From Trichoplax adhaerens (taxonomy: Eukaryota; Placozoa; Uniplacotomia; Trichoplacea; Trichoplacidae): a DNA stretch of 64,000 nt. The DNA lies in contig NW_002060945.1 in the NCBI RefSeq assembly GCF_000150275.1, positions 5,446,123-5,510,122 on the forward strand. The letters run 5' to 3'. Position 1 is the first letter of the stretch, and the number at the start of each line of letters is the position of its first letter. Made by a program: the position numbers and the translations under genes. The notes beneath the pieces were generated by a model. It did not search any database, was not told the DNA's origin, and worked only from the letters and a program-made list of their open reading frames with translations. Positions 13,001 through 24,707 of this stretch are shown here, one piece after another.

Positions 13001-13670
13001 GTTATTTACAGTTACGCTTATAATATTCTGCAACTTTGAACTATCGGTTGATCCGGTAGTACGGTATTAATTAGTAGACATTATAACTTTCTAACGATAA
13101 TCATAATTGTCATATCACCTATGCGACGATTTTATTTTCTCAAACATTTGTGGCCTAGCATTACAGTTAGGATTGATGATACTATTCTTTTCTAACTATA
13201 AAAAATATTTTGCAATGCAATATACTGAGAAGCGCTTAAGTAAAATGGATGCTGTGATTTTTTTCTAATACGTCTATCAGTGTTCGATACAGCGGGTATC
13301 AAGAAAATAAAATCTTCCTGACTAGATTATCAACGTTATCATTGGCATTGAATTATATCTTTAGTTACTTTTATAGGACGATAATATAGACTATCAAGCG
13401 ATAAATTACTTTATTCCTGATTATTGTAGTATAAAGCGTATTATGCTTTGATTAATAGTCAAGATAAATACGACCACCATATTATTTTATTGGCATCGCC
13501 CAGAATACAATACTATAGAATCCCTAAAAATGATGTTTTATCCTCTTCAAAAAGGATAAAATTTTATCATTCCAGTTACTAGATTGATGATTACCTCGTT
13601 TATTACTTCCAGATTGTACCGCAACTGGTTCTACCTTGGTTTTGCGTTTTTTAACGGCTACGGAAGCCAT
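1010..13670 (-). CDS. C-terminal-motor kinesin (kinesin-14, kinesin-C/KCBP type), 39 exons
   Basis: A minus-end-type kinesin of about 1919 residues with its motor at the C-terminus. I traced 39 exons whose phases agree throughout, from ATG at 13670 to TAA at 1010-1012. The order is a basic low-complexity N-terminus (residues 1-510) with two peptide-repeat families, a long coiled coil (about 530-1545) broken by Ala/Pro-rich linkers, then the motor (about 1559-1880). Motor motifs seen: [13 protein letters not shown]-loop [20 protein letters not shown] (switch I) and [11 protein letters not shown] (switch II). The neck-like tail [16 protein letters not shown] resembles the calmodulin-binding helix of plant KCBP and sea urchin kinesin-[12 protein letters not shown] and [19 protein letters not shown] also fit this subfamily. 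I see no MyTH4 or FERM domain, which plant KCBP has. Likely role: minus-end-directed microtubule motor, possibly Ca2+/calmodulin regulated (inference). Two introns in the motor look U12-type. Confidence 0.93.
2776..2901 (-). other. Putative second U12-type intron (AT-AA) in kinesin motor
   Basis: After DLLAAVNSE (exon 31, phase 0) comes ATATCCTTTTT, again a perfect U12 5' splice site. The 3' side has TTCCTTGAC, a full match to the U12 branch consensus, 11-12 nt before the exon. The downstream frame [14 protein letters not shown] is fixed by KCBP homology. It requires the intron to end at CATCAA (AT-AA); the AC one base later would shift the frame. The length is 126 bp. Confidence 0.7.
3164..3395 (-). 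other. Putative U12-type AT-AC intron in kinesin P-loop
   Basis: Exon 29 ends GGAAAAAC and the next bases are ATATCCTTTTT, a perfect minor-spliceosome 5' splice site. No GT or GC donor that could be used lies nearby. The 3' end reads CCTTAACTATATTTAC followed by exon TTATACCATG. CCTTAAC matches the U12 branch-site core and its branch A lies 10 nt from the end. Splicing AC+T restores GKTYTMIG, the expected kinesin sequence. The intron is 232 bp. Confidence 0.88.
4189..11024 (-). other. Kinesin coiled-coil exons 5-26
   Basis: Exons (minus strand): 10973-11024, 10741-10796, 10542-10634, 10068-10160, 9916-9976, 9602-9806, 9215-9365, 8807-9042, 8531-8730, 7801-8260, 7519-7670, 7067-7380, 6875-6991, 6654-6761, 6303-6407, 6006-6143, 5621-5746, 5037-5225, 4829-4865, 4613-4707, 4416-4487 and 4189-4290. 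The protein is mostly Glu/Lys/Leu/Gln heptads typical of a stalk. Exon 11 has a short Pro-rich hinge ([10 protein letters not shown]) and exon 16 an Ala/Thr/Val then [12 protein letters not shown] hinge. The donor of exon 12 is the weak GTTCGT, chosen because only it keeps the phase. From exon 17 most exons are multiples of three in phase 0. Confidence 0.85.
5237..5465. repeat. Two-copy tandem duplication (about 115 bp) in a kinesin intron
   Basis: Copies at about 5237-5350 and 5351-5465 share blocks such as TTAAGTTGATTC, AATACTATAG, AGGTCTC, TCTATTGA and AAAATGCTTA in the same order. They differ by scattered substitutions and small indels. The duplication lies in the intron upstream of exon 22. 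Confidence 0.8.
11140..11960 (-). repeat. GSxxSxR coding repeats, with a 63-69 bp minisatellite core
   Basis: Kinesin exon 4 encodes about ten units centred on G-S-x-x-S-[VL]-R. Five consecutive copies at about 11535-11830 are nearly regular: [72 protein letters not shown] and [18 protein letters not shown]. The unit is 21-23 codons. Further degenerate units (GSHASLR, GSVISVR, GSKINLK, GSRSSLR, GSTTSVR, GSVTSLR) flank them. The nucleotide repeats are similar enough to expand or contract by unequal exchange. Confidence 0.88.
12104..12449 (-). repeat. Degenerate SRPxSA peptide repeats in kinesin exon 3
   Basis: The exon encodes about eight variants of an S/G-R-P-x-S-A unit: [49 protein letters not shown] and SRPASAN. 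Spacing is irregular, from about 7 to 30 residues. The motif is basic, Pro- and Ser-rich, and resembles short linear motifs of microtubule-associated proteins. A phosphorylation or microtubule-contact role is inference. Confidence 0.8.
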
Positions 13671-14749
13671 GTTTATTAGTTTGATTTAATATGCTTCGAT
13701 GATTATTCGACGGTATATTGATACACTGTTCGCTCTCTCTTACTATAAGTATATGACATCCAGCGGAGATTCTATTGGAATACAGTAGAAACTTGATCCA
13801 TGAACAGTTTTATGATCCTTTTAACATCGATGATTCTATGAAACAATATAGCTAAAAATGGATATGATAGAATGTATAAGATTACAATTAGCCTAACAGA
13901 CGTCATTAACCAATGATCTGGTTGCTAATGGCAACATGAAGTGGAAACAAAGGTTGGTGACGTCACGAATATGGGCTCGGTATGGACTCTTTCTGCACGC
14001 TTTGCACTGCGCAGTAGCAGTAAGCTGTAAACTATTACAAAATTTTAATCTTGTGTATAGTGTATCATACAATCAGCATGACAGTACGATCATTATGGAG
14101 CACCGTACTATGTACAGTATCGTATGCTATCTTGGAGACTTTGGTTACTTACTGTCCCTTTTCATCTACTTTAACTCGTTATATCCGATATACATTGCTG
14201 TACACTGTCTATATAAGTCTATGATACATTACTGTACATGACTGCAACGAATTAAATATTGATTTAAATCGAGCTAACTTTACGTTTGCAACACTATACT
14301 GCATACGAGCGTATAATAATCCCCATTTGTATCTTTTTATACAGTGCACAGTACACAGTACTTAACAAAGTACGGTACACTGTACACTGTAGTACAGTAC
14401 GGTACGGTCTGTATCTAGTAGTCCATCGTAAAGGTAAATATCCCCCTTTACGTTATACTGTAGCTATGTAGTATCTCAAAACGACAGGCCTTACCAGTCT
14501 ATTTAGCTATTATAATAAGCCGATCTAGAATAGCTCAATAAAATATTTCGATAGTGCAGCAGCAACGCAACTTGCAAAAGCTGCTCAATTGAGCTGGAAA
14601 GCCTCACGGTATAGTGGATTTCTAAGTTATAATGACAAGGAAAGAATGATTCTTGTTCTACAGTATTGTTTAAACAACTTATACGAATATGCTACCAAAG
14701 TATAGCATCGTATAGAAGCCTGCGGTAGAGGGACAAGCCAAAAACCATC
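13671..14749. other. Intergenic region with ACAGTAC-type palindromic motifs
   Basis: The 5' flank of the kinesin gene. From about 14085 to 14465 there are many copies of ACAGTAC, GTACTGT, TACACTGTACAC and GTACGGTACGG, which are mutually complementary. Open frames here contain no recognisable domain and are not called. Confidence 0.5.
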
Positions 14750-14950
14750 ATGTCCAGAAAAAAGCAAGACTTGCAAGCTTCAGATCGCTTTCCTGCTGCA
14801 AACTTTTCATATTCTAGCCGATCTAGAAAATCTCTTTCCTTTGTAGATTATGGTGAAAGTCCTGCATATTTATTTAAGCTCAGCAGTTGCAATGACGATA
14901 GAACAACTTTTGGACGTGAAGCTATTATACGCAAGCATCACGGAAATGGT
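14750..14950 (+). other. Possible upstream exon (MSRKKQDLQ...), unassigned
   Basis: An ATG-started frame encodes MSRKKQDLQASDRFPAANFS and then a Ser/Arg-rich stretch. A possible donor (AAATG|GTAAAA) lies near 14948. It could be a 5' exon of the downstream TAF1C gene or chance coding. No homology was recognised. A second candidate initiator, MDASIVERVIDKI, occurs at about 15344-15382 and is followed by GTGTAAAT. Confidence 0.22.
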
Positions 14951-15636
14951 AAAACTTTTATTGCATCTTGTATGCTACAGTCGGACATTAATATAAACTA
15001 CATACTGACAAATACCTCTCTTCAGTTCCACAGTAGTTTTTTGCATTCGTACATTGTTGACTGTTGCATGGTGATCTTATCTCGATCTCATTTGATCGTA
15101 TATTGCAAGGGCTGCAGAAGCTGAGTTCGTACTGCACTCAGCTATAACATACAGCAGAGGACAAAATAATTACTGCTAAACAAGAGACTAATAAAAATCT
15201 ACGTAGATTGAGTTGTACTGTACTGACAGTGAGTTGGTAATGATTATTCTATCTACTGCTCTATTCAACGTACGCTCGCATATTCTAACATCAGATGATA
15301 AATTTCAATTGCTGTACTATTCAAGCTGTGAAAGCAGTTAGAAGATGGACGCATCAATAGTTGAACGTGTTATTGATAAGATTGTGTAAATTTCTGAAAG
15401 TGAATAGAAATAGCATCTTTTGCATGTATGTTATTGATAATATGTTTTCATTATTGGTAGATTCTAAGCTAAGCCTTATTGCATCACAGCCGACACTACC
15501 TTTGACGATGCCGAATGCAAGTATGTTGTAGAAGGAAGACCTTGTAATTATAGAATTGAAATTTAACTTTTGAGCTACATTGTGTAACCTCTTCCTATAC
15601 GCATACTGCAGTTTATTTGCATGTGTCGCCCATTAG

Positions 15637-18600
15637 TACTGATGGAAGTTGACCAACTTATAAATGCAATTATCCGACATATTTTTAAGGAATTCACGAA
15701 AACTTCGGTCCAATTAGTGCTATCACTACTAATGTGCAAAACCAGGTAACATCCCTGCTGATGTTATGAAGACTTTTTTAGCCTTTAACTCGTAATTAAA
15801 GTAATAGCTTAGGATAATTAAAATACTACTTCAAGGTTACTGTTACCAGAACGTGATATACTGTGGTATCTATAGCCTAAGTTAATGCAACAATTTCTTT
15901 TAAAATTACATATTAGATACTGTATTTCCAAAATCGTTATGATGATGTTATCTTCCAATCTTTACGCAGTCTTTTTGGATATGAATTAAAAGATAACATA
16001 AAGTTCTCCAAGGTTGTATAGAATACTTTGCACTGTTTCGTCACAGCTTATAGTATGCACATTGGAAGATACTATAAAATAGCTTTTATTGAGTTACCTT
16101 TTTTATGACTAATTTGTTACCATAAATGATATTTGAATTATGATCTAGACAAATCATGGACACACTCTATCTTTGAGTGAAGCTATAGTTGATCTACCCT
16201 TAGATTTACTCGAAGAGTACCTTGGTGAAAGTTTAGAAATAGAAAGAAAAAAATCGGTATGTTATCGTTATTGAAAGCGATACATATTGATTTTGATTGC
16301 TAGTAATTAACATAACTACACAACTATGATGAAACTTAGCAATTTTTAGATAGCTAACATTTAATTTCTTTGCAGACGGAAAATTGCTTCCACGGTAATT
16401 GTATTTCGTATCACCCTTTTGATAACAGTGCCAATAAAGCTAACGTAAAAGCTAATGGAATCCTGATATATCCTAGTGGCAAATCTCATAGCATTTTAAG
16501 TATGATATCGATTACATTTATTTGTATAGAATTACCTGAATGATCGATTCATAGTTGACACTCTGATATAGATGCGGCAATGATTAAGAGCGAATTAAAA
16601 GATTATCACTTTGCGAATAAACTCCCATTTTGCAGCCTAAAACTGAGCAAAAAGCAAAGTTTTGCAATAAATGGACAAATCCATGAAATAACACCAGTTA
16701 TTGGCAGTAAGAAAATCTTAACTTGTTGACGGCTTCATTGGTAAAGCTTTCAACTAATTCTTGCTATAATTAATTATTGAAGATCTTGTAGGCGTGAGGG
16801 CTGACTATAATTGTGCCTTATTAAAGGTAACAAGATATTTTACTAATATTATTTAAATTAGAAGCTTCCTTGAATGATATTTCGATTGACTATTAATTAC
16901 AACAGGTGAAGTGCCATGATATCGGAAATTTTCTCAATAACGATGATGTAAGCGATGATTTCCCTGAAATTTCTCTATTGAAGTAGCTAATTTAATTGAT
17001 TGTGTAATTATTTTCAGATCGAGTGTAGTTTTTTAGAATGTTGCAGTACATTTCAATTGAACTATCCTCCCCGATCAATTTGTCTTAAGTGAGTTTGTAT
17101 TTAGATATAAAGTTATTTCTTATATGCGAAAGTAAAGATATGAATAATTAGATTACCACTTTAACGCAGTCCTTACATTAATGGGGAAATGGCTATCGTT
17201 TGCAGTTCAGGTGGTATACAAGTCTGGTCTGAATCAAATGGGTAAGCATAAATTCCTCTTTTGCTAGTAAATTATAATAATTATATTACTCCTCTAAGAT
17301 ATTGAGGTGAATCTAATTTGCAGATCTCGAGAAATACGGGCAAATAGTAATTATTTATCACATGAGGAGCTGCTTTCATCGTGGTACGGCTGTCAATTTG
17401 CTGGTCATCCGAGACTTCTTGCGGTTGCGTCTTCAAGTGATTTCGATCTTATAGATTTTAGGGTCTGTATAAAATGAAAAATTAATATTAACAACAATTT
17501 TATGAATCTTGCACTTAAGGAATTTTTTTTCGTATAGGTAAAGCCTTTAAAGCGACGAAGCTTGTTTGCAATTCCCACATCACATTTACTAATAAATGAG
17601 AAGTTCGTCGCAATACAACGCCATTCTCGCCCATTTTACCATCTTCTTGGTACACAACAGTCTTTACTGTTACTGGATGAACGTTTTCCATCTCATCCGG
17701 TTAATTTCTTACTTTTGTATATCTGACGTTTGGTATTAATTATTCCCGGCACTGTAGTAATGGCATATTTGATCTGCTGATAGGTGTTGAAATGGCGACA
17801 TCATTTACGTTCTAATCCCTTTTGCATATCAACTGTCCAAGACATTTTTTCTAACCAACCTGATGGTATTTGATAGAAAATATATAGTAGTTGATATATA
17901 TACTTTACTTTTATACAGCTACGTTAGATGTGAATCATTATGATGTACTTGCTGGCATAATACAGCAATTCAGCTAGAGATTTTCTATACCTAAGACAAA
18001 CTGACATGAAAAATTTTTCTCTGACATAGATCTCGCATTGATTGGTAGCTATAATTCGCACGAAATACATTGTTATCAGTTCACTAGTAAGAGATATTGT
18101 AATATTAAATTTCATTCTTAAGGTTTATGATTAAATGTAATGCCGTTATGTATACATTATTCCCTTCGACAAGTATTTTCAGTTACTGTAAATGCATTTT
18201 ATTTCAGCTGCTACAGCTTCTACTGCTCCGATCGTGCCATTATTAGATCGAGAAGACTCTTGTGTTGGGCCACCGCGGTCGACAGAATTACACTGGCAGA
18301 TATCGAATTACAGGTAAAGCTACATTAATAGTTTGAGCCGTATAGCTTCGTCATTTAATGTAACTTAACTAGTATACTAACTTCTTTAATTGGCTATATG
18401 GTAGTGAATGGCCGGCTCTCATTAATAAGGGAAAGCTTGGACTATGGTTAGCTTCTGATAAGAGACTCGATGCACCACTAATTGGAATGACAACAGTATC
18501 TCACGATGCAAGTGAAGGTGGTGGTCTACATGTGATTCAGGCAAGCATTTATTCAGTATGAAGTTAAATGTGAAACTGTAACAAAGCTACACTCCATTAT

Positions 18601-19914
18601 TACAAAAATATATATTGTTTACACCTGATATATTTGGTTATTGATGAAATAGCTGTCAGCTTGTGGCGATATATTCTACCAAACATATGCCACCGTTGAG
18701 AGAAACAGAATGTTACTAGGCTTGGAAGATTACGATAAAACTTGCAGCCTTCACTTTTGCCAGTCTGTGCCGGAAACTCCAGATTTTATTAAGCAGTTGT
18801 GCTTAGATTGGAGTTATCAAGCAGAACAAATTCACAAAGTATAAAATTGATAAATTTAGAATTCTTCTACCAATATTTTATTATTCTTGCACTTTATAAC
18901 TTATCATAGGACTTAGAACACAAGCAAGGAGGGACTGTTTCGTATGATTACAACTTGTTATCCGCATCAGATCTTCGCCAATGTATGAATTACTTTTCTA
19001 GACTCACAAATTATACTTTGGATGTTGTCTTTAATAGTTTATTTGATCTTCTGATTAGGTCTTATAGATACTACAGCTACGCAAGATTACCTCTGTCCTT
19101 GTTGTCAGAGATATCCCGAAAATATACAGTCGATTAATTCTTCACATAATTTCAATTTAAATTCTCAACAATGCAGCTGCGGTCTGACAACAGATAAATC
19201 AACTGTACTTTTTAATGCTTACAAGGAAGGCGCCATTTTAAAAAGTAATGGTGATACACGTAATGAGGCCAGCGATTTAATACTTGTTCAAAATCCAAAG
19301 AGTTTTTCTGATCAATTTAGTAAAAACATATGGTCTATTTGGGATATTAATGAAAATATTGGTAGGCCTAGTTCCGGAAGACAAAACTTACAATCATCAG
19401 ATATGGTACAAAGTTTTCAACAAAGAGAAATATTATCAGGATCCCAAACTGAAACTTTACTCAATGATCCAGTAATAAATCCCAGTAGAACATCTCAGCT
19501 ACCACAATCTTCGACTTTAAATGTTAGTAAGACTCATTTCTTGCTGTTCTTATTATAGTTCTCCACTACATTTAGTTGATGTTTATCGGTTTATCGTTAC
19601 CATTATTATAAATGAAAAGATGTGCGCATTTCGTGATTTATTCATTTGAACTTGTAACGTCGTGATAGATTCGAGAAAATAATAACCGAAAAAGAGTAAG
19701 CGAAAGTAATAAAGGTAAGGATTTGCGATATATTTATAGTGTTTATTATGGTTAATTGGGAGCTATAATTTTGAACGATGTTGTGAAACAATGCCATCGA
19801 TCTCAGATTTAATCATTCCAACACACAGATAGCCGGAGACGTTTATCCACGCGGCTGTCGGATAAGAGTGCCAAGAAAACGAATAGGTCATTACGGACTA
19901 AAATTGGATTCTAA
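15637..19914 (+). CDS. TAF1C: TATA-box-binding-protein-associated factor RNA polymerase I subunit C
   Basis: A subunit of the SL1/TIF-IB complex that recruits RNA polymerase I to the rDNA promoter in the nucleolus. The coding exons follow human TAF1C in order: MEVDQLINAIIRHIFKEF (15637-15745), a short exon LLLPERDIL (about 15834), YFQNRYDDVIFQSLRSLFGY (about 15915), HTLSLSEAIVDLPLDLLEEY (16149-16256), NGILIYPSGKSHSIL (16376-16499), GVRADYNCALLK (about 16790), CLSPYINGEMAIVCSSGGIQ then VWSES (about 17090-17240), GHPRLLAVASSSDFDLIDFR (about 17400), LLGTQQSLLLLDERFPSHPV (about 17650), LDAPLIGM (about 18470) and VIQLSACGDIFYQTY (about 18530-18690). The basic C-terminus ends KIGF, like vertebrate TAF1C (RMGF). 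The middle is beta-propeller-like. The N-terminal exons and initiator are uncertain. Near 19010-19060 the frame changes from DLRQCMNYFSRL to LIDTTATQDYLCPCCQ, which needs a very short intron or a frameshift. Confidence 0.88.
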
Positions 19915-22140
19915 ACAGTGTTTGATCTAATGTTTTTATTTGTTAACTGTTTGTATTATTGTGTAAATATGTTTAAGTTATCATGTACGTGTGTACAAAA
20001 TTAAACAAATTTATATATGGTGCCAATACCTAGGCTGATTTCAGGACCTGCAAACTCATAATTTATGTCTAACTATGTCATATCACAACGCTTTAATTTT
20101 TAATGATATTGAAAATTTGAACCATTTGTTTATGCTATAAGAAAGCTTGCGTTTCATTTGCTGCTGTTATTATTACCTAAATATAACCAAAAATATATTT
20201 ATAGCGTGAAAAGCTTCTTATGCTAAATTTTAATAGGACTGACAGCATCAACTAAACTTCAGATTTATTACTGGATATACGAAAGTTATAATTAATGTAA
20301 CACATATATGTAAATGTGCTCTGTATATCTAGTACGAAGATACTTATATCTAACCTGCGAGTATATGTACAGCTTAAGATGGGAGTTATAAAGTGAAATC
20401 TGCAAGCTACCATACGAAACAAATTATCAAAATTGTTATAATTCTTGATCGTTTCAAGTTAACCTATCACCAAGGAGTGACAACACATCCTCTATGTTTT
20501 ATGTTTTATAATATTAGAAGTTATCCTGTATTAAACTTATCCGTGAAAGTGATTTAATATTCAGATTAGAATTTTTTCGGTGGCATATGTTGACTACGCT
20601 ATAAGCTTGTATTTCCTAAATACTTGTATCATAAGTAATCTAATTTTGTTGCAAGTACTGATAAGAATTCTAATATCAATCGCATATTGGGTATGGCTAT
20701 TATCAAATCTGAACTGGTGATAACATATCGACAATATCGTCTGTTTATTGAAGCCCTTTAAGTTAAAGGATGAGTATAGTACTTAAATTACTATCCTTAT
20801 CCAGTACAAGGCAAGATGTGTTAAATCATGGACTACTGATTAAATGCAACACAATTTATCGTCAGTTAACCTCATAAGTACTACGAATGCACCTATAGTA
20901 TTATACAGTAATGCACAAATCCAAAGCTATTAAATCGTGTTACTATGGAAACGTGGATTCTAATTGTATTTGTAGTAAGGCTAACGTTGTATTACTGCAG
21001 ATTATAATATTATACATCTGATATCTCACGGACGGAATGCAAGCTTCAATTCATCGTTAAATAACTAAGTTAATGGTGAATAAGTAACTTGGCGTAAGCT
21101 TCAACATCATTAATTAATTATACAGTATATTTGATAGAGTGCATGCTACAAATAGTGAGTACCAGTAGTATACATATTAGCTTGCAATTGAGGGTAATTG
21201 TAACGAGCTCGACTTTACGAATTTATCAAGCAGGTTTCATACCATACAATGCATTGGTAAGTTGTATTCATTTACTGTTATCTAATTTAGCAATTACAGA
21301 ACTGATCTTTGTTAACATTAGATATGGTTTAGGCCAGCGTAGTAGTGAAGATGTGTTGCTATCAGACGAATATAGTTATTGTATAGCTTTGACTCATCGG
21401 CACATCAAATTCGATATCATGAAAGTGTTAAGATTATGAGCTATCATATAAGATTTTTTTATTGCTCGGCTGATTTTCTAGTAGCTGGAATGTACAAGAG
21501 ATATTATGATGATACATTGCCCAATATACCGTAATATCATATCAACAGCTATAGTGATAATCGTTGCTCATAACATCTTTTTATGAGGCGGTAAATATGC
21601 AAGATAAAGTAGCAAAGTACAAGTATTTTTCCATAATGCTCAACATCTGTTCTATCTTTATCCTAATAGGTTAAGCTTTATTTATAAAACGGTATTGTAA
21701 ACAATATTACAGTGCTCGTTTACTAACTCTTCATTGTACATCACATTATAGAATAAGCAATAGTATGATGATAGTAGACATATCACAATTCATCTTGACA
21801 TTTAACATTGATTTGATCTACATTGAAACTCATTTATCTAATGATACCATGAACAATTTTATTCATTTACTATTATATATATATTATCACATCACCTCAT
21901 ATTCCATAAAAAACCCAACAGTATATGCATGTTGATAGTTAGCAGACCAACACACTAATCAGACCTAAATTCGTAAATTTATTTTCATTAACGTAAGATT
22001 TGTATATCAGCTTCGGTATTATAGACATTATTATACTACTATTATGTTAAATTAGGTTGGCTTTAGCTAGCTCTTCATTTCACCATTTAAGTAATATACT
22101 GTAGAAGAGGAAATTAAAAATAATACGACGAATCTCTAAA
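19915..22140. other. Intergenic, no gene recognised
   Basis: AT-rich DNA between TAF1C and LRRC61. The longest frame (21131-21439, 102 codons) has no homology I recognise and no convincing splice context. I see no RNA gene. Confidence 0.5.
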
Positions 22141-24707
22141 ATGGTGGAGAAAATTGTTGGTAAGCATGGATATTAATATTAACTCTATAATTTGTATAAT
22201 ACTAGTAGTTGACAATAGCTATGATTAGGCTGAATGAATTCTTTAAAGATAGAAGATCGTTACATATGCAAGATGGCATAAATTTAATTTGGAAACTTTA
22301 TCACGAGTTTGCATCTATAAGAGGTAAAATGATTACGATTTCATATTGTTCCAGATGGAGTTTTAACAGTGGATTATCTCAAGTCAACATCAGAAGAATT
22401 TGACGTAGATAGTATTCGAGAAATAATTCTAAGGCGCATGGGTAAGTTATAGCATCATTATATCAGGCTCAGTCATATAAGATTTAATCTTTTGCAGTCA
22501 ATTATCGCCACTTTTACAAATTTTAGCGTTGAAACAGACTAATATTTGTGCTAGTATTAAAAGAAGAATGTCATCAAAGATGTTTTAAGTGATATTTGTG
22601 TTGTGCAGAGTTTAGTTTATGATGGTTTTATTTCGAGGCAAATAGAACATTTTTATCAATATATGCTACTTAGAAGATAGTGATTTGTTCGTTTGGTAAT
22701 TCACTGTCATTATAATATTAATTAGAAGATGAGTATAATCTAAGCAAATTATAATTATCAATTTCAGGATTACGAGACATAACATGCGTTAATCAATGCA
22801 GAAACGTAGTAAGACTGGTTTTATCTGATAATAAAATAAGAAATTTATCAGCTTTAGGTGAGGAATGTGGTTAAGTAGGCGTTATTACTACTACAAGCCG
22901 TGTTAGTATTGATTGACTATGTTTTTGGAAAACGATGATACAATATGGTTTTTTAATGGATGTAATACTATAAGTCTTATTACTGTATATTTGATATTTA
23001 ATTTTTTTTATTATTACACTGCTAACATCTGCCTTTGTATTTATCTCATAATTAATTAAGCATTCTTGCTGGTTACTACTGTACTATACAGTATATACAC
23101 TATTATCTAGCTTACTATTTAATTGTATACAATATTTATTCTATACGTTGTCTTGCTTTCTTGAATCAAAAGTCGCTATTCTTATAAAAAATTGTAAAGT
23201 AAGAAAATAGCTACTAGTAATTGTACACAAATGATATGCACTACAGAACCTCCTAAATACTACTGCCAGTGCAAAGTATCACTATGTCACGAATCTATTA
23301 GCAAATCTAATACAAAGCTTGAAGGAGATATTTACAGCTAATATTGATGTTAGAAAAGAAGTTGCTTGGTGATTAAATGCCAGCTTTTAGACTATCACAG
23401 CAGAATACGATCACTTTCTAGAAGTGATTATGTGGTGATTTCGTCTTTAAAGTGATATTTTCACGATTTTTGCTAAAAATATTATGTAAATGAGATCATG
23501 AATAAGTTAAAATTTATTGAAACTCCGAATTATTTTTCAGATGGATTAACAGAATTGACTCTCCTTAATTTATCGTCTAATGACATCACTACTTTAGGTG
23601 GGTTGATAATACGTGTACAAAGATTTGATTTGAGACTAAGTTTATCATTACAGTGTGTTACTAGGATTCGATTGTTGAAACACAGTACTATAACACTCGA
23701 GTATGTAGAATGACGAAAGTGTGATTGACAAGTTTTATTATTTTCTCAGACGGGCTTAACAACCTTGAAAAGTTGACTACACTCAATTTAGCCGGCAATT
23801 CTATCGCAACGTTAGTTACTGTTGTAATTTGATCTTTATATTGTCGATGATAAATAACTAAACTTTTCTTAAAGCTGCACTTGTCCAACACTTTGTTTTA
23901 CGTAGAATCGAGGCTCTGAGTTCATTAAGCAATCTGAAGGCTTTGACCAATTTACGGCTTCATGATGATATGCGTGGGATCTCTAATCCAGGTATAATAA
24001 TGATTGTACCCTTGATGATTGGAAAACATCATGATACACGCTCGTATGTCTACGATCATATATAGTAGAATATTTTGTTTCTACTGTAGGCAATTTATTA
24101 TTTTCTCTTCCTATAATTCTAGTCTGCCAGCTAAATAATTATCAATCTGCTGTCGTTGGATATTGTCCTAATTTAAGAATATTAAACGGTATGTATAGTT
24201 TGCCTATTTTAACTTGGTTGACTAATCATGTGCTGGCCAGGTCAACTAATTAGATTAGAATTGATGATAAAAACAATATTACACTATTATACTAGACAAA
24301 TGATAACTAACTGCAAAGTAAATATACAGGTGAGATTATAAAAGGTGATGGAAGTACTCTATTCAGCCTATTTCGAGAGATGGATAAGAAAATTGACGGT
24401 AAGTTGTATTGAAAACGAAAATTATCACCATAGGTAATCTATATATAATCGATTGGTTACAATTGTATTTGGAGACCATTGCCGAAGCTGAGATACCACA
24501 GTAACTACAGTTTCTACATGATGAGCTTTTATGCAATTATTGTTTAGCAATTATCGAGAACTGTAAGGCATAATCAAATTTTACTAATAATACTGTAAAA
24601 TGGACATGATACAAAAAATGGTTAGTTTAAATTAAGTAAACAGCGGTCATATTAGTTCCAGCGATGACATTTACAATAGTGATGGTAGAGTGTGAGTGTA
24701 CAGTATA
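22141..24707 (+). CDS. LRRC61: Leucine-rich repeat protein 61
   Basis: A short LRR protein of unknown cellular function, conserved in animals. Exons: 22141-22159 (ATG, MVEKIV), 22355-22441, 22768-22857, 23541-23597, 23750-23810, 23906-23991, 24123-24188, 24330-24398 and an uncertain last exon. The product reads DGVLTVDYLKSTSEEFDVDS, LRDITCVNQCRNVVRLVLSD, NKIRNLSAL, LTELTLLNLSSNDITTL, NNLEKLTTLNLAGNSIAT, LRLHDDMRGISNPVCQLNNY, YCPNLRILNGEIIKGDG and LFSLFREMDKKID. These align in order with vertebrate LRRC61, including the LRR cap around NP-C-N-Y and the G-E-x-I/V motif. The repeats are 22-23 residues, and most repeat boundaries coincide with phase-1 introns. After 24398 the frame is unclear; the stop at 24705-24707 is the best guess for a last exon with acceptor at about 24650. 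Confidence 0.88.

Larger units (their letters stand above)
11128..13670 (-). other. Kinesin N-terminal exons 1-4 (basic, low complexity)
   Basis: Exons read on the minus strand: 13595-13670, 12555-12745, 12104-12449 and 11128-11984. Translation begins [16 protein letters not shown]. The start was chosen because it is the first ATG of an exon with a good donor and the phases of all later exons agree with it. The segment is rich in Ser, Asn, Gln, Lys and Arg, has no predicted fold, and carries the SRPxSA and GSxxSxR repeats listed separately. It may bind microtubules, as basic tails of other kinesin-14 proteins do (inference). Confidence 0.85.

Noticed and set aside
13936-14471. Two 60-100 codon frames upstream of TAF1C
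   Set aside because: They run through the ACAGTAC/TACTGTA repeat cluster and encode low-quality peptide.
21131-21439. 102-codon open frame
   Set aside because: No homology, no splice context, composition typical of AT-rich noncoding DNA.
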